This document shows, piece after piece, positions 41,847-49,870 of a stretch of DNA of 64,000 nt (its first letter is position 1; each line of letters opens with the position of its first letter). Origin of the DNA: CADEED01 sp035701825 (GTDB lineage: Bacteria > Pseudomonadota > Gammaproteobacteria > Steroidobacterales > Steroidobacteraceae); assembly GCA_035701825.1 (NCBI GenBank), contig DASSRK010000119.1, forward strand, positions 5,682 through 69,681. The letters are read 5' to 3'. Made by a program: the position numbers and the translations under genes. Below the pieces are notes generated by a model. That model ran no database searches, was not told the origin of the DNA, and saw only the letters and a list, made by a program, of their open reading frames with translations.

Positions 41847-42611
41847 ATGCCCTTGTCCGCCATTCGCATCGTGCTGGTCGAGCCGTCACACCCCGGCAAC
41901 ATCGGGGCGGTGGCGCGCGCCATGAAGAACATGGCCCTGTCAGAGCTGGTGCTGGTGCGCCCGAAGGCTTTTCCGCATCCCGAAGCCGTGGCGCGTGCCT
42001 CGGGCGCCGACGACCTGCTGGCGCGCGCACGCGTGGTCGACAGCGTGACGGACGCGGTCGCGGATGCCGGCTTCGTAGCCGCCACCACCTCGCGCCCGCG
42101 CGACCAGAATTTCCGCGCGCTCGATCTGCACGAGGCCGCGCAGCGCATCTTCGAAATGAGCGAGCGCGGCCCGGCCGCCATCCTGTTCGGCGCCGAGCGC
42201 ACCGGGCTCACCAACGAGGAACTGGCGCTGGCGCACCTGCTGATCCGCATCCCGGCGAACCCGGACTATCCGTCGCTGAACCTCGCCATGGCGGTGCAGC
42301 TCACCAGCTACGAGCTGTTCCGCGCCGCCGGCAGTCCCGCGAGCTCGCGGCCGCTGTCCGAGCCCGCCGTGCCGCTCGCGCCCGGCGCCGAGATGGAGCG
42401 CTTCTACGCCCACCTGCGGCAGGTCATGGACGAGGTGGACTTCAAGGACCGCACCACCGGCGGCACGCACCTGATGACCCGCATCCGCCGGCTGTTCCAG
42501 CGCTGCGAAATGGACCAGAACGAGGTCAACATCCTGCGCGGCATCCTGACGTCGGTGCAGCAGAAGCGGCGTCGTGCCGGAGGTGCGCACGACGACGAGG
42601 TCGGCGGGTGA
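41847..42611 (+). CDS. trmJ: tRNA (cytidine/uridine-32 2'-O-)-methyltransferase TrmJ
   Basis: 254 residues from ATG 41847; an ATG at 41835 is in frame but lies in TATGATA, which looks like the -10 of the promoter. SPOUT methyltransferase: N-terminal VLVEPSHPGNIGAVARAMKN with the catalytic Arg, and the knotted SAM site ILFGAERTGLTNEEL plus PANPDYPSLNLAMAVQL. A C-terminal extension (about 165-254) carries MDEVDFKDRTTGGTHLMTRIRRLF. It 2'-O-methylates position 32 in the anticodon loop. Its TGA overlaps the GTG start of the next gene. Confidence 0.95.
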   Translation: MPLSAIRIVLVEPSHPGNIGAVARAMKNMALSELVLVRPKAFPHPEAVARASGADDLLARARVVDSVTDAVADAGFVAATTSRPRDQNFRALDLHEAAQRIFEMSERGPAAILFGAERTGLTNEELALAHLLIRIPANPDYPSLNLAMAVQLTSYELFRAAGSPASSRPLSEPAVPLAPGAEMERFYAHLRQVMDEVDFKDRTTGGTHLMTRIRRLFQRCEMDQNEVNILRGILTSVQQKRRRAGGAHDDEVGG

Positions 42612-44224
42612 CTATCTACCTCGACTACGCCGCCACCACCCCGGTGGATCCGCGCGTGGCCGCGGTCATGGCCGAGTGCCTCGCGGATCCCGCGGCGCAG
42701 GGCAACGCGGCCTCGGCCACGCACGGCCTGGGGCTGGCGGCCAGCGAGCGGGTCGAGCGCGCCCGCGCCGAAGTGGCGGCGCTGATCGGCGCCGGGCCGC
42801 GCGAGATCATCTTCACTTCCGGGGCCACCGAGGCTAACAACCTGGCGCTGCTCGGCGTGGCGCGCGCCGCGCGCCGCGCGGGGCAGGCGGGACACATCGT
42901 CAGCGCGAGGACCGAGCACAAGTCGGTTCTCGACGCCTGCAGGCAGCTCGAGCAGGAGGGCTTCGCCGTCACGCGGGTCGAGCCCGACGAGAGCGGCCGC
43001 GTGCCGCCCGAAGCCATCCACATGGCGCTGCGCGAGGACACGCTGCTGGTGTCGGTCATGCTCGCCAACAACGAGATCGGCGTGGTCAACGACGTCGCCG
43101 CGGTGGCGCGGCTGGCCGCGGCGCGCGGTGTGCTGGTGCACACCGACGCCTCGCAGGCCGTGGGCAAACTACCCGTCGACGTGCGCGGCCTCGGCGTGGA
43201 TTTCCTGTCGCTCACCGCGCACAAGTTCTACGGGCCGAAGGGCATCGGTGCGCTGTACGTGCGCGAAGCGGCGCGGCCGCGCATCGCGCCGCTGCAGTTC
43301 GGCGGCGGGCACGAACGCGGGCTGCGCCCCGGCACGCTGCCGACGCACCAGGTGGTCGGGCTCGGCGCCGCGGCGGCGCTGGCGCGCGAGCAGGGCGCTC
43401 GCGACGCCGCGCATGCGCGCGACCTGGCCGAGCGCCTGGCGCGCGAGCTCGCCACGATCCCGGGCGTGCGCTTCAACGACCGTCACGCCGAGGGCGTGCC
43501 GGGCCTGGTGAATGCCTCGTTCGAAGGCGTCGAAGGCGAGAGCCTGGTCACCGGGCTGCCGGAGATCGCCGTCTCCACGGGTTCGGCCTGCAGCTCGGCG
43601 AGCCGCGAGCCCAGCTACGTGCTGCGCGCGCTGGGACGCAGTGCCGAGCTTGCGCAGAGCTCGTTGCGCCTGTCGCTCGGGCGGTTTTCGACCGCGGCCG
43701 AGGTGGACGCGGCCGCCACGGCCATCCAGGGCGAAGTGGCGCGCCTGCGCGCCCTCGCGGGTGGTGCGTCACCGGGATCCCTGGCCCAGCGGCCGATCGA
43801 CCCGGATTCGTCGTTGGCGTCGGGGAATACGTTGCTGGGACGCACTCTGAACCCGCTGGCGAGACGCTATTTCCTCGCTGCCCCGCGTGCGCCCCTGGCC
43901 CCGGATGGCGCGCATCGCGCGCAGCTGCATTCCGGCGGCGCCGGGCGCGAGGCGGATGGAACGGCGGTGCGCTTCGAGCTGGAAATCGCCGCAGGGAGTG
44001 TGAAAAGTGCCCGTTTCAGCGCGTACGGTTGCCCCCATACTGTGGCCCTCGCCGCCTGGTTATGTGAGACGCTCGAGGGCGCTCGCGTCGGGGATCCGCT
44101 TCCGGGGAACCCGATGGACTGGGCGGAGAAGTTCGCCGTCCCGGCCGAGAAACTCGGCCGGCTGTTGATCGTCGAAGATGCATTGCGCGCAGTCATGGAA
44201 AGCGCGCGCCAGGGTTCGAAATGA
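42608..44224 (+). CDS. Cysteine desulfurase (IscS) fused to a degenerate IscU-like domain
   Basis: 538 residues from GTG 42608, coupled to trmJ by GTGA. Residues 1-385 are a complete IscS: IYLDYAATTPVDPRVAAVM, PLP-lysine Lys206 in SLTAHKFYGPKG, and the persulfide loop STGSACSSASREPSYVL with Cys328. After a low-complexity linker of about 50 residues, residues about 430-538 align with IscU: FELEIAAGSVKSARFSAYGC, ALAAWLCETLEG, DWAEKFAVPAEKLGRLLIVEDALRAV. Of the three IscU cluster cysteines only one is kept (Cys475, E. coli Cys63). The others are replaced by about Asp450 (Cys37) and Arg518 (Cys106), and His105 by Gly517, so cluster building on this domain looks unlikely. The iscA start overlaps its stop. 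The IscS half should supply sulfur; the role of the appended domain is open. Confidence 0.9.
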   Translation: MTIYLDYAATTPVDPRVAAVMAECLADPAAQGNAASATHGLGLAASERVERARAEVAALIGAGPREIIFTSGATEANNLALLGVARAARRAGQAGHIVSARTEHKSVLDACRQLEQEGFAVTRVEPDESGRVPPEAIHMALREDTLLVSVMLANNEIGVVNDVAAVARLAAARGVLVHTDASQAVGKLPVDVRGLGVDFLSLTAHKFYGPKGIGALYVREAARPRIAPLQFGGGHERGLRPGTLPTHQVVGLGAAAALAREQGARDAAHARDLAERLARELATIPGVRFNDRHAEGVPGLVNASFEGVEGESLVTGLPEIAVSTGSACSSASREPSYVLRALGRSAELAQSSLRLSLGRFSTAAEVDAAATAIQGEVARLRALAGGASPGSLAQRPIDPDSSLASGNTLLGRTLNPLARRYFLAAPRAPLAPDGAHRAQLHSGGAGREADGTAVRFELEIAAGSVKSARFSAYGCPHTVALAAWLCETLEGARVGDPLPGNPMDWAEKFAVPAEKLGRLLIVEDALRAVMESARQGSK

Positions 44225-44544
44225 GCATTTCGCTGACACAAGCCGCTGCAGATCGCGTCAAGACCTTCCTGGCCTCGCGGGGCAAGGGACTGGGCCTGCG
44301 GCTCGGCGTGCGCAAGACCGGCTGCTCGGGGTTCGCCTACGTCGTGAATTACGCCGATGACTCGGCCGCGAACGACCTGGTGTTCGAGGACCGGGGCGTC
44401 AAGGTGTTCGTCGATCCGGACAGCCTGCCGCTGATCAACGGCACCACCGTGGACTTCGTCAAACAGGGCCTCAACGAGGCCTTCCGCTTCCACAACCCGA
44501 ACATCAAGGGGGAATGCGGATGCGGGGAGTCCTTCAGCGTCTAG
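44221..44544 (+). CDS. iscA: A-type iron-sulfur carrier protein IscA
   Basis: 107 residues, ATG 44221 overlapping the desulfurase stop (ATGA). The three conserved cysteines are present: Cys in VRKTGCSGFAYVV and the pair GECGCGESF at the end. The LPLINGTTVDFV strand and NPNIKGECGCG are typical of IscA. It carries iron or [Fe-S] clusters to target proteins. In a standard isc operon IscU stands between IscS and IscA and HscB, HscA and Fdx follow; here none follows within the next genes (ndk, rlmN). Confidence 0.95.
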   Translation: MSISLTQAAADRVKTFLASRGKGLGLRLGVRKTGCSGFAYVVNYADDSAANDLVFEDRGVKVFVDPDSLPLINGTTVDFVKQGLNEAFRFHNPNIKGECGCGESFSV

Positions 44545-44647
44545 TCCGGGCGCGCACCCGCCGCGACGACCGATACGTCGCCGCCACGGCGGCGTCCGTG
44601 AATACTTAGTTTTCAGCAACTTGCTCGCGATTCGAGCCGTCGCCCGG

Positions 44648-44653
44648 TACAAT
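44648..44653 (+). promoter_or_regulatory. -10 element upstream of ndk
   Basis: TACAAT, one mismatch to the sigma-70 consensus, 36 bases upstream of the ndk ATG in a 144-bp gap that is A+T-richer than its surroundings. A matching -35 at standard spacing is not clear. It supports ndk being the start of a new transcription unit separate from iscA. Confidence 0.4.
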
Positions 44654-44688
44654 CGCGCGCCTTTAAGTCCCCACAAGGAATCACGTTC

Positions 44689-45117
44689 ATGGCGCTCGAG
44701 CGCACTTTCTCCATCGTCAAACCGGACGGCGTCGCCCGTAACCTCATCGGCCAGGTCCTGAGCCGCTTCGAAAAGGCCGGCCTCAAGGTCGTCGCCGCGC
44801 GCATGCAGCACCTGTCGCAGCGTGATGCCGAAGGTTTCTACGCCGTGCACGCCGCGCGCCCGTTCTTCAAGGACCTGGTCAAGTACATGACCTCGGGCCC
44901 GGTGCTCCTGCAGGTGCTCGAAGGCGAGAACGCCATTGCGAAGAATCGCGAGATCATGGGCGCCACGGATCCGAAGAAGGCCGCGCCGGGCACCATCCGC
45001 GCCGACTTCGCCGAGAGCATCGAGGCGAACACCGTGCACGGCTCGGACGCTCCCGAGACCGCCGCCAAGGAAATCGCGTACTTCTTCCGCGAGACGGAGA
45101 TCTGCCCGCGCGGGTGA
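44689..45117 (+). CDS. ndk: Nucleoside diphosphate kinase
   Basis: 142 residues. It balances nucleoside triphosphates by a ping-pong phosphohistidine mechanism. The start ALERTFSIVKPDGVARNLIG, the Arg in the nucleotide site and the active-site histidine in ANTVHGSDAPETAAKEI are all present. Length is that of bacterial Ndk. It heads the conserved ndk-rlmN-pilF-rodZ-hisS-yfgM-bamB-der series; rlmN starts 4 bases after its stop. Confidence 0.98.
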   Translation: MALERTFSIVKPDGVARNLIGQVLSRFEKAGLKVVAARMQHLSQRDAEGFYAVHAARPFFKDLVKYMTSGPVLLQVLEGENAIAKNREIMGATDPKKAAPGTIRADFAESIEANTVHGSDAPETAAKEIAYFFRETEICPRG

Positions 45118-45121
45118 TCCC

Positions 45122-46249
45122 ATGACAGCCATCGCCCCGACTGAACGCGTCAACCTGTTAGGCCTGCCCAGGGCCGAGCTGGAAGCGTTCGTCGGCGCGA
45201 TGGGCAGCAAGCCGTTCCGCGCGCGCCAGTTGATGCACTGGATCTACAAGCGCGGCGAGGGCGACATCGCGGCGATGACCGACCTCGCCAAGGATTTCCG
45301 CGCCGAACTGGCGACGCGCGCCGAGGTCGCGGTTCCCACCATCGTGAAGACGCAGGTGGCCTCCGATGGCACGCGCAAGTGGTTGCTGTCCGGCGGCAAC
45401 GACCAGGCATTCGAGATGGTCTACATCCCGGAGGAAGACCGCGGCACGCTGTGCATCTCCTCGCAGGTGGGCTGCGTGCTCGACTGCACTTTCTGCTCCA
45501 CCGCGCAGCAGGGCTTCAACCGGAACCTTTCCACCGCGGAGATCGTCGGACAGGTGTGGCTCGCGGTTCGCGAGCTTTCCAGGGAGACCGGCTGGAAGGT
45601 GGGCGACGATCGCATCATCACCAACATCGTGCTCATGGGCATGGGCGAGCCGCTCGCCAATTTCCGCAACGTGGTCCCCGCGATCCGCATCTTCCTCGAC
45701 GACCTGGGCTTCGACATCTCGCGCCGCCGCGTGACGCTGTCGACCTCGGGCCTCGTGCCGCAGATCTACAAGCTCGCCGAGGAAGTGAACTGCGCGCTGG
45801 CGGTGTCGCTGCACGCGCCGAACGACGAGCTGCGCAGCCAACTGGTGCCGATCAACCGCAAGCACGACATCGCCGATCTGCTCGAGGCCTGCTGGCACTA
45901 CCTCGACGAACAGAACGGCCGCAGCGTGACCTTCGAGTACGTGATGCTCGATGGCGTCAACGACCAGCCCGAGCACGCGCGCGAGCTGGCCAGGCTGCTG
46001 CGTGGCAAGCCCGCCAAGCTCAACCTGATCCCGTTCAACCCGTTCCCCGGGACCCAGTATCGCCGCTCGCCGCCGGCGGCGATCGAGCGGTTCCGCGATG
46101 AGCTCATGCAACGAGACATCATCGTGACCATCCGCAAGACGCGCGGCGACGACATCGATGCGGCCTGCGGGCAACTCGCCGGCCAGGTCACCGACCGCAC
46201 CACCGTGCGGCTCGGCTCGAAAACCTTCGGACTGCAGGTGCGCGCATGA
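45122..46249 (+). CDS. rlmN: Dual-specificity RNA methyltransferase RlmN
   Basis: 375 residues from ATG 45122. Radical-SAM enzyme that makes 2-methyladenosine at position 2503 of 23S rRNA and 37 of some tRNAs. The cluster motif C-x3-C-x2-C is in VGCVLDCTFCSTAQQGFNRN; GMGEPLANF and the SAM strands follow; the second catalytic Cys is in DIDAACGQLAG near the C-terminus. The PilF start codon overlaps its stop (ATGA). Confidence 0.98.
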   Translation: MTAIAPTERVNLLGLPRAELEAFVGAMGSKPFRARQLMHWIYKRGEGDIAAMTDLAKDFRAELATRAEVAVPTIVKTQVASDGTRKWLLSGGNDQAFEMVYIPEEDRGTLCISSQVGCVLDCTFCSTAQQGFNRNLSTAEIVGQVWLAVRELSRETGWKVGDDRIITNIVLMGMGEPLANFRNVVPAIRIFLDDLGFDISRRRVTLSTSGLVPQIYKLAEEVNCALAVSLHAPNDELRSQLVPINRKHDIADLLEACWHYLDEQNGRSVTFEYVMLDGVNDQPEHARELARLLRGKPAKLNLIPFNPFPGTQYRRSPPAAIERFRDELMQRDIIVTIRKTRGDDIDAACGQLAGQVTDRTTVRLGSKTFGLQVRA

Positions 46250-47010
46250 GGTTCTGCACGGTTCTCACTGCCACGTTCGCCGCGGCGCTGATGTCTGGCT
46301 GCGTCACGCACACCAAGGACGGCGGCAAGCCGCTCAAGGAGTCGTCGCCGGAAGTCCAGGCCGCCGCGTACAACGTGCAACTCGGCACCGCCTACCTGCA
46401 GCAGGGCAACCTGCCGATCGCGCGCGAGAAGCTCGAGCGCGCGCTCGAGCAGAACCCGAAGGATCCGAACGTGCATACCAGCCTCGGGCTGCTGTACGAC
46501 CGGGTCGGCGAGACCAAGCTCGCCGACAAGCACTTCCGCGAAGCGCTGCGGCTCGCGCCGGACAAGCCGGACCTGTCCAACAACTACGCCGTCTATCTCT
46601 GCAAGAACGGCCGCGTCGACGAGGGCGTGGAGAAGTTCACCGCCGTGGCGGCCAACCGCTACTACCAGACGCCCGAGGTCGCGCTGACCAATGCCGGCGT
46701 CTGCCTGCGCTCCGCCAAGCGCCTCGACGAGGCCGAGCAGAAATTCATCGCCGCCATCCGCGCGCGGCCCAACTACGGCGACGCCACGGTGCAGCTCGCG
46801 ACGCTGTACGTGGAGCGGTCGCGCGTCCCCGACGCACGTGCCGTGGTCGATACCTACCTGAATGCCTTCAAGCCCAACCCGGACGTGCTGCTGGCCGCCG
46901 TGGGCGTGGCGCGCGCCGCCAAGGACCGGCTGTCCGAGGAAAAATACTCGCGCAGACTCCGGCTGGATTTCCCGGACTCGCCGCAGGCGCGCGCGCTGAA
47001 GCGCCCCTGA
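46246..47010 (+). CDS. pilF: Type IV pilus biogenesis lipoprotein PilF/PilW
   Basis: 254 residues. Lipoprotein signal with lipobox ALMSGC (Cys about 19), followed by about six TPR repeats, e.g. AAYNVQLGTAYLQQGNLPIAREK, and VHTSLGLLYDRVGETKLADKHF. PilF is the pilotin that inserts the PilQ secretin multimer in the outer membrane. The location between rlmN and rodZ is the standard one and is kept even in species with few pilus genes, so its presence suggests but does not prove type IV pili. Confidence 0.93.
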   Translation: MRFCTVLTATFAAALMSGCVTHTKDGGKPLKESSPEVQAAAYNVQLGTAYLQQGNLPIAREKLERALEQNPKDPNVHTSLGLLYDRVGETKLADKHFREALRLAPDKPDLSNNYAVYLCKNGRVDEGVEKFTAVAANRYYQTPEVALTNAGVCLRSAKRLDEAEQKFIAAIRARPNYGDATVQLATLYVERSRVPDARAVVDTYLNAFKPNPDVLLAAVGVARAAKDRLSEEKYSRRLRLDFPDSPQARALKRP

Positions 47011-47015
47011 GATCG

Positions 47016-47906
47016 ATGGAAGAGTCGGCCGCACCCGCAGCTCCCGCGCCGCGTTCCATCGGCGAGCGCCTGCGCGCCGGTCGTGAGCGTGCCGGCCTGT
47101 CCGTGCCCGCCACCGCCGAGAAGCTGCACCTCGACGTCAAGGTGATCGAGGCGCTCGAGGCGGATCGCTTCGCGGAGATCGGCGCGTCGGTGTACGTGCG
47201 CGGCCACCTGCGCCGCTACGCGGATTTCGTCGGCGAGCCCGGCGTCGAGCTGGTGCAGGCCTACCTCGCGCGGCAGGCGCAGCCGCCGCCGCCCGACCTC
47301 ACGCAGGTCCCGCACGCCGAGCGCCGCGCCGACCCGCGCCGCCTGATCTCCCCACTGGTGGGCCTGGGCTGCGCGCTGGTGCTGGCAGTGGCGATCTGGT
47401 GGGTGCTCGGCAGTGCGAAGTCCGGCCACCCGGCTTCGGCCGCGGCGACCGATGCGCCCGCCGGCTCTTGGCAGGCGGATTCGGCGCAACCCGTGAATCC
47501 CGCGATCGCGGCCAAGGTGACCCCGGCCCTGCACGTGGCCGAAGCGGCCCCTGGCGCGAAGCCCTCGCCCGGGGTGGATGGCGCGGCGGCCGCGGCCGAT
47601 GCCCCGCCGAAGCGCGACGAGCCGCCACCGGCGCGCAACATCCGCCTGACGCTCGAACTGAACGGCGAGAGCTGGGTGGAAGTCTACGATTCCACCGGCA
47701 CGCGCCTGTTCTACGACGTGGCCAGCGCCAACAGCGTGCAGTCCATCGAGGGGCGGCCGCCGCTGCGCGTGATACTCGGCAACGCCGCCGCGGTCGCCGT
47801 GCAGGTCGACGGGCAGGCTCGCGAGATTCCCGCCAGCGCCGTGAACGGCGAGGGCGCACGCTTCGTGGTCAACCGCTCGGGCAGCCTCGCGCGGTCGCGC
47901 CAATAA
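47016..47906 (+). CDS. rodZ: RodZ-like cytoskeletal protein
   Basis: 296 residues from ATG 47016. N-terminal Cro/Xre-type helix-turn-helix at about 15-80 (RSIGERLRAGRERAGLSVPA, VIEALEADRFAEIGASVYVRGHLRRYA), one membrane helix at about 111-131 (ISPLVGLGCALVLAVAIWWV), an Ala/Pro-rich linker and a periplasmic beta domain (LTLELNGESWVEVYDSTGTRLFYD, DUF4115 type). RodZ links MreB filaments to the cell-wall machinery. It lies directly before hisS with no ispG between, unlike the usual order. Confidence 0.93.
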   Translation: MEESAAPAAPAPRSIGERLRAGRERAGLSVPATAEKLHLDVKVIEALEADRFAEIGASVYVRGHLRRYADFVGEPGVELVQAYLARQAQPPPPDLTQVPHAERRADPRRLISPLVGLGCALVLAVAIWWVLGSAKSGHPASAAATDAPAGSWQADSAQPVNPAIAAKVTPALHVAEAAPGAKPSPGVDGAAAAADAPPKRDEPPPARNIRLTLELNGESWVEVYDSTGTRLFYDVASANSVQSIEGRPPLRVILGNAAAVAVQVDGQAREIPASAVNGEGARFVVNRSGSLARSRQ

Positions 47907-47923
47907 CTCACTAACTACCAGAA

Positions 47924-49207
47924 ATGTCGCGCAACATCCCGCCGGTCACCGGCATGAAAGACGTCATGGGCGCCGAGATCGGCGCCTGGCAACACGTCGA
48001 ACGCACCGTGGCCGGCGTGCTCGCGGCCTATGGCTACGGCGAGATCCGCGTGCCGGTGGTCGAGCACACGGATCTCTTCAAGCGCGCCATCGGCGAGTAC
48101 ACCGACGTGGTCGAGAAGGAGATGTACACCTTCACCGACCAGGGCGGCGACAGCCTGACGCTGCGGCCCGAGGCGACCGCCGGCGTGGTGCGCGCGGTCA
48201 TCTCCAATGGCCTGCTGCGCGGTGCGCGCCTCAAGGTCTGGACCCAGGGCCCGATGTTCCGGCACGAGAAGCCGCAGAAGGGCCGTTACCGGCAGTTCAC
48301 GCAGATCGACGTCGAGGCCATCGGTTTCGCCGGTCCCGACGTGGACATCGAGTTGATAGCGCTGCTCGCGCGGCTCTGGAAGCTGCTCGGCCTGGCGCGC
48401 GTCAAGCTGCAGATCAATTCGCTCGGCACGCCCGAGGCACGCCGCGCGTACCGCGAACTGCTGACCACCTACCTGCGCCAGCACCTCGACGCGTTGGACG
48501 CGGACAGCAAGCGGCGCCTCGACGGCAACCCGCTGCGCATCCTCGACAGCAAGATCCCCGGCACCCAGGCGATCGTGGCCAACGCGCCGGTGCTCACCGA
48601 GCATCTCGATCCCGAGTCCCGGGCGCACTTCGCCGAGGTGCGCGCCGGCCTCGATGCGCTGGGCATCCCCTACACGGTGAATCCGCGCCTGGTGCGCGGC
48701 CTCGACTACTACTCGCGCACGGTGTTCGAGTGGATCACCGACGCGCTCGGCTCGCAGGATGCCGTCTGCTCGGGCGGTCGCTACGACGGACTGATCACCC
48801 AGCTGGGTGGCGAGCCCACCCCGGCCATCGGCTTCGCCATGGGCGTGGAGCGGGTGGTCGAGCTGACGCGCCTGGCGGGGCAGCTGCCGGCGGCGCCGGT
48901 GCCGGACGTGTTCGTCATGGCGCAGGGCGAGGTGGCGCAGCGCACCGCCCTCAAGCTCGCCGAGCAGCTGCGCGACGCATTCCCGGGCCGCGGCATCGTG
49001 GTCCATTGCGGAGCGGCCAAGTTCAAGACACAGTTCCGCCGCGCCGACGAGTCCGGCGCCCGGCTGGCCCTGATCGTCGGCGACGACGAGCTGTCGCGCG
49101 GGGTGATCGCGCTCAAGCCGCTGCGCGGCGCCGAATCCACGCAGGCCGAGTACCCGGTGGCGGAATTGACCGCGCGGGTCGATGAGTTTCTCAGGAGATC
49201 GACGTGA
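47924..49207 (+). CDS. hisS: Histidyl-tRNA synthetase
   Basis: 427 residues. Class II synthetase: motif 1 region PVTGMKDVMGAE and the helix after it, motif 2 FRHEKPQKGRYRQFTQIDVEAIG, the histidine-specific LVRGLDYYSRTVFEW, motif 3 GFAMGVERVVEL, and an anticodon-binding C-terminal domain from about 335. It charges tRNA-His. The stop overlaps the GTG of yfgM (GTGA). Confidence 0.98.
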   Translation: MSRNIPPVTGMKDVMGAEIGAWQHVERTVAGVLAAYGYGEIRVPVVEHTDLFKRAIGEYTDVVEKEMYTFTDQGGDSLTLRPEATAGVVRAVISNGLLRGARLKVWTQGPMFRHEKPQKGRYRQFTQIDVEAIGFAGPDVDIELIALLARLWKLLGLARVKLQINSLGTPEARRAYRELLTTYLRQHLDALDADSKRRLDGNPLRILDSKIPGTQAIVANAPVLTEHLDPESRAHFAEVRAGLDALGIPYTVNPRLVRGLDYYSRTVFEWITDALGSQDAVCSGGRYDGLITQLGGEPTPAIGFAMGVERVVELTRLAGQLPAAPVPDVFVMAQGEVAQRTALKLAEQLRDAFPGRGIVVHCGAAKFKTQFRRADESGARLALIVGDDELSRGVIALKPLRGAESTQAEYPVAELTARVDEFLRRST

Positions 49208-49860
49208 GCGAATACAACGAAGCCGAACAATACGAACGCTTCAAGGCATGGATCCGCGCCAACAGTCTGTGGATCGTGGTCGGCGTGGCCATCGGCGCGG
49301 CCGGCTGGGGCGGCTGGAAGTGGTACTGGGAGCGCCGCGACCTGCAGGCCGAGACGGCGGCGACGCGCTACGAGGAGATGATCGACGCCTTCGGCCGCAA
49401 TGACCGCACGCGCGGACTGACCATCGCCGACGATCTCAACCGCGAATACGCCTGGACCCCGTACGCGGCGCTCGCCAACCTCATGGCGGCGCGGGTCCAC
49501 GTCGAGGCGAATGAACTCGACAAGGCCGCGGCCAGTCTCAAGGCCGTGATGGACAAGGCCTCCGACCCGGAGCTCCGCATGGTGGCGCGCATGCGCCTGG
49601 CGCGCGTGCAGTCGGCGCAGAAGAAGTTCGACGAGGCGCTGGCGACGCTCAAGGTCGACGAGCCGGGCGATTTCGCCACGCGCCTGGCCGACGTTCGCGG
49701 CGACGTGCTGTTCGCCAAGGGCGATCGTGAAGGCGCGCTGCGTGAATACCTCGCGGCGCGCACCGGCGACGCCAAGGACAGCGTCGACACCGAACTGCTG
49801 GACCTGAAGATCCGCGACCTGGGTGGCACGCCGCCGGCCGCCACGGAAGAAACATCCTGA
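49204..49860 (+). CDS. yfgM: YfgM-family SecYEG ancillary protein
   Basis: 218 residues from GTG 49204. Short cytoplasmic start YNEAEQYERFKAWIRAN, one membrane helix at about 20-40 (LWIVVGVAIGAAGWGGWKWY), then a periplasmic TPR-like domain with RYEEMIDAFGRNDRTRG and ANLMAARVHVEANELDKAAAS. YfgM pairs with PpiD at the translocon and helps periplasmic chaperone hand-over. It sits between hisS and bamB as in E. coli. Confidence 0.94.
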   Translation: MSEYNEAEQYERFKAWIRANSLWIVVGVAIGAAGWGGWKWYWERRDLQAETAATRYEEMIDAFGRNDRTRGLTIADDLNREYAWTPYAALANLMAARVHVEANELDKAAASLKAVMDKASDPELRMVARMRLARVQSAQKKFDEALATLKVDEPGDFATRLADVRGDVLFAKGDREGALREYLAARTGDAKDSVDTELLDLKIRDLGGTPPAATEETS

Positions 49861-49870
49861 AGGTAACCCG

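Noticed and set aside
41807..42607. In-frame upstream extension of the desulfurase across trmJ
   Set aside because: TrmJ is clear in the other phase and the GTG at 42608 begins exactly at the IscS N-terminus.
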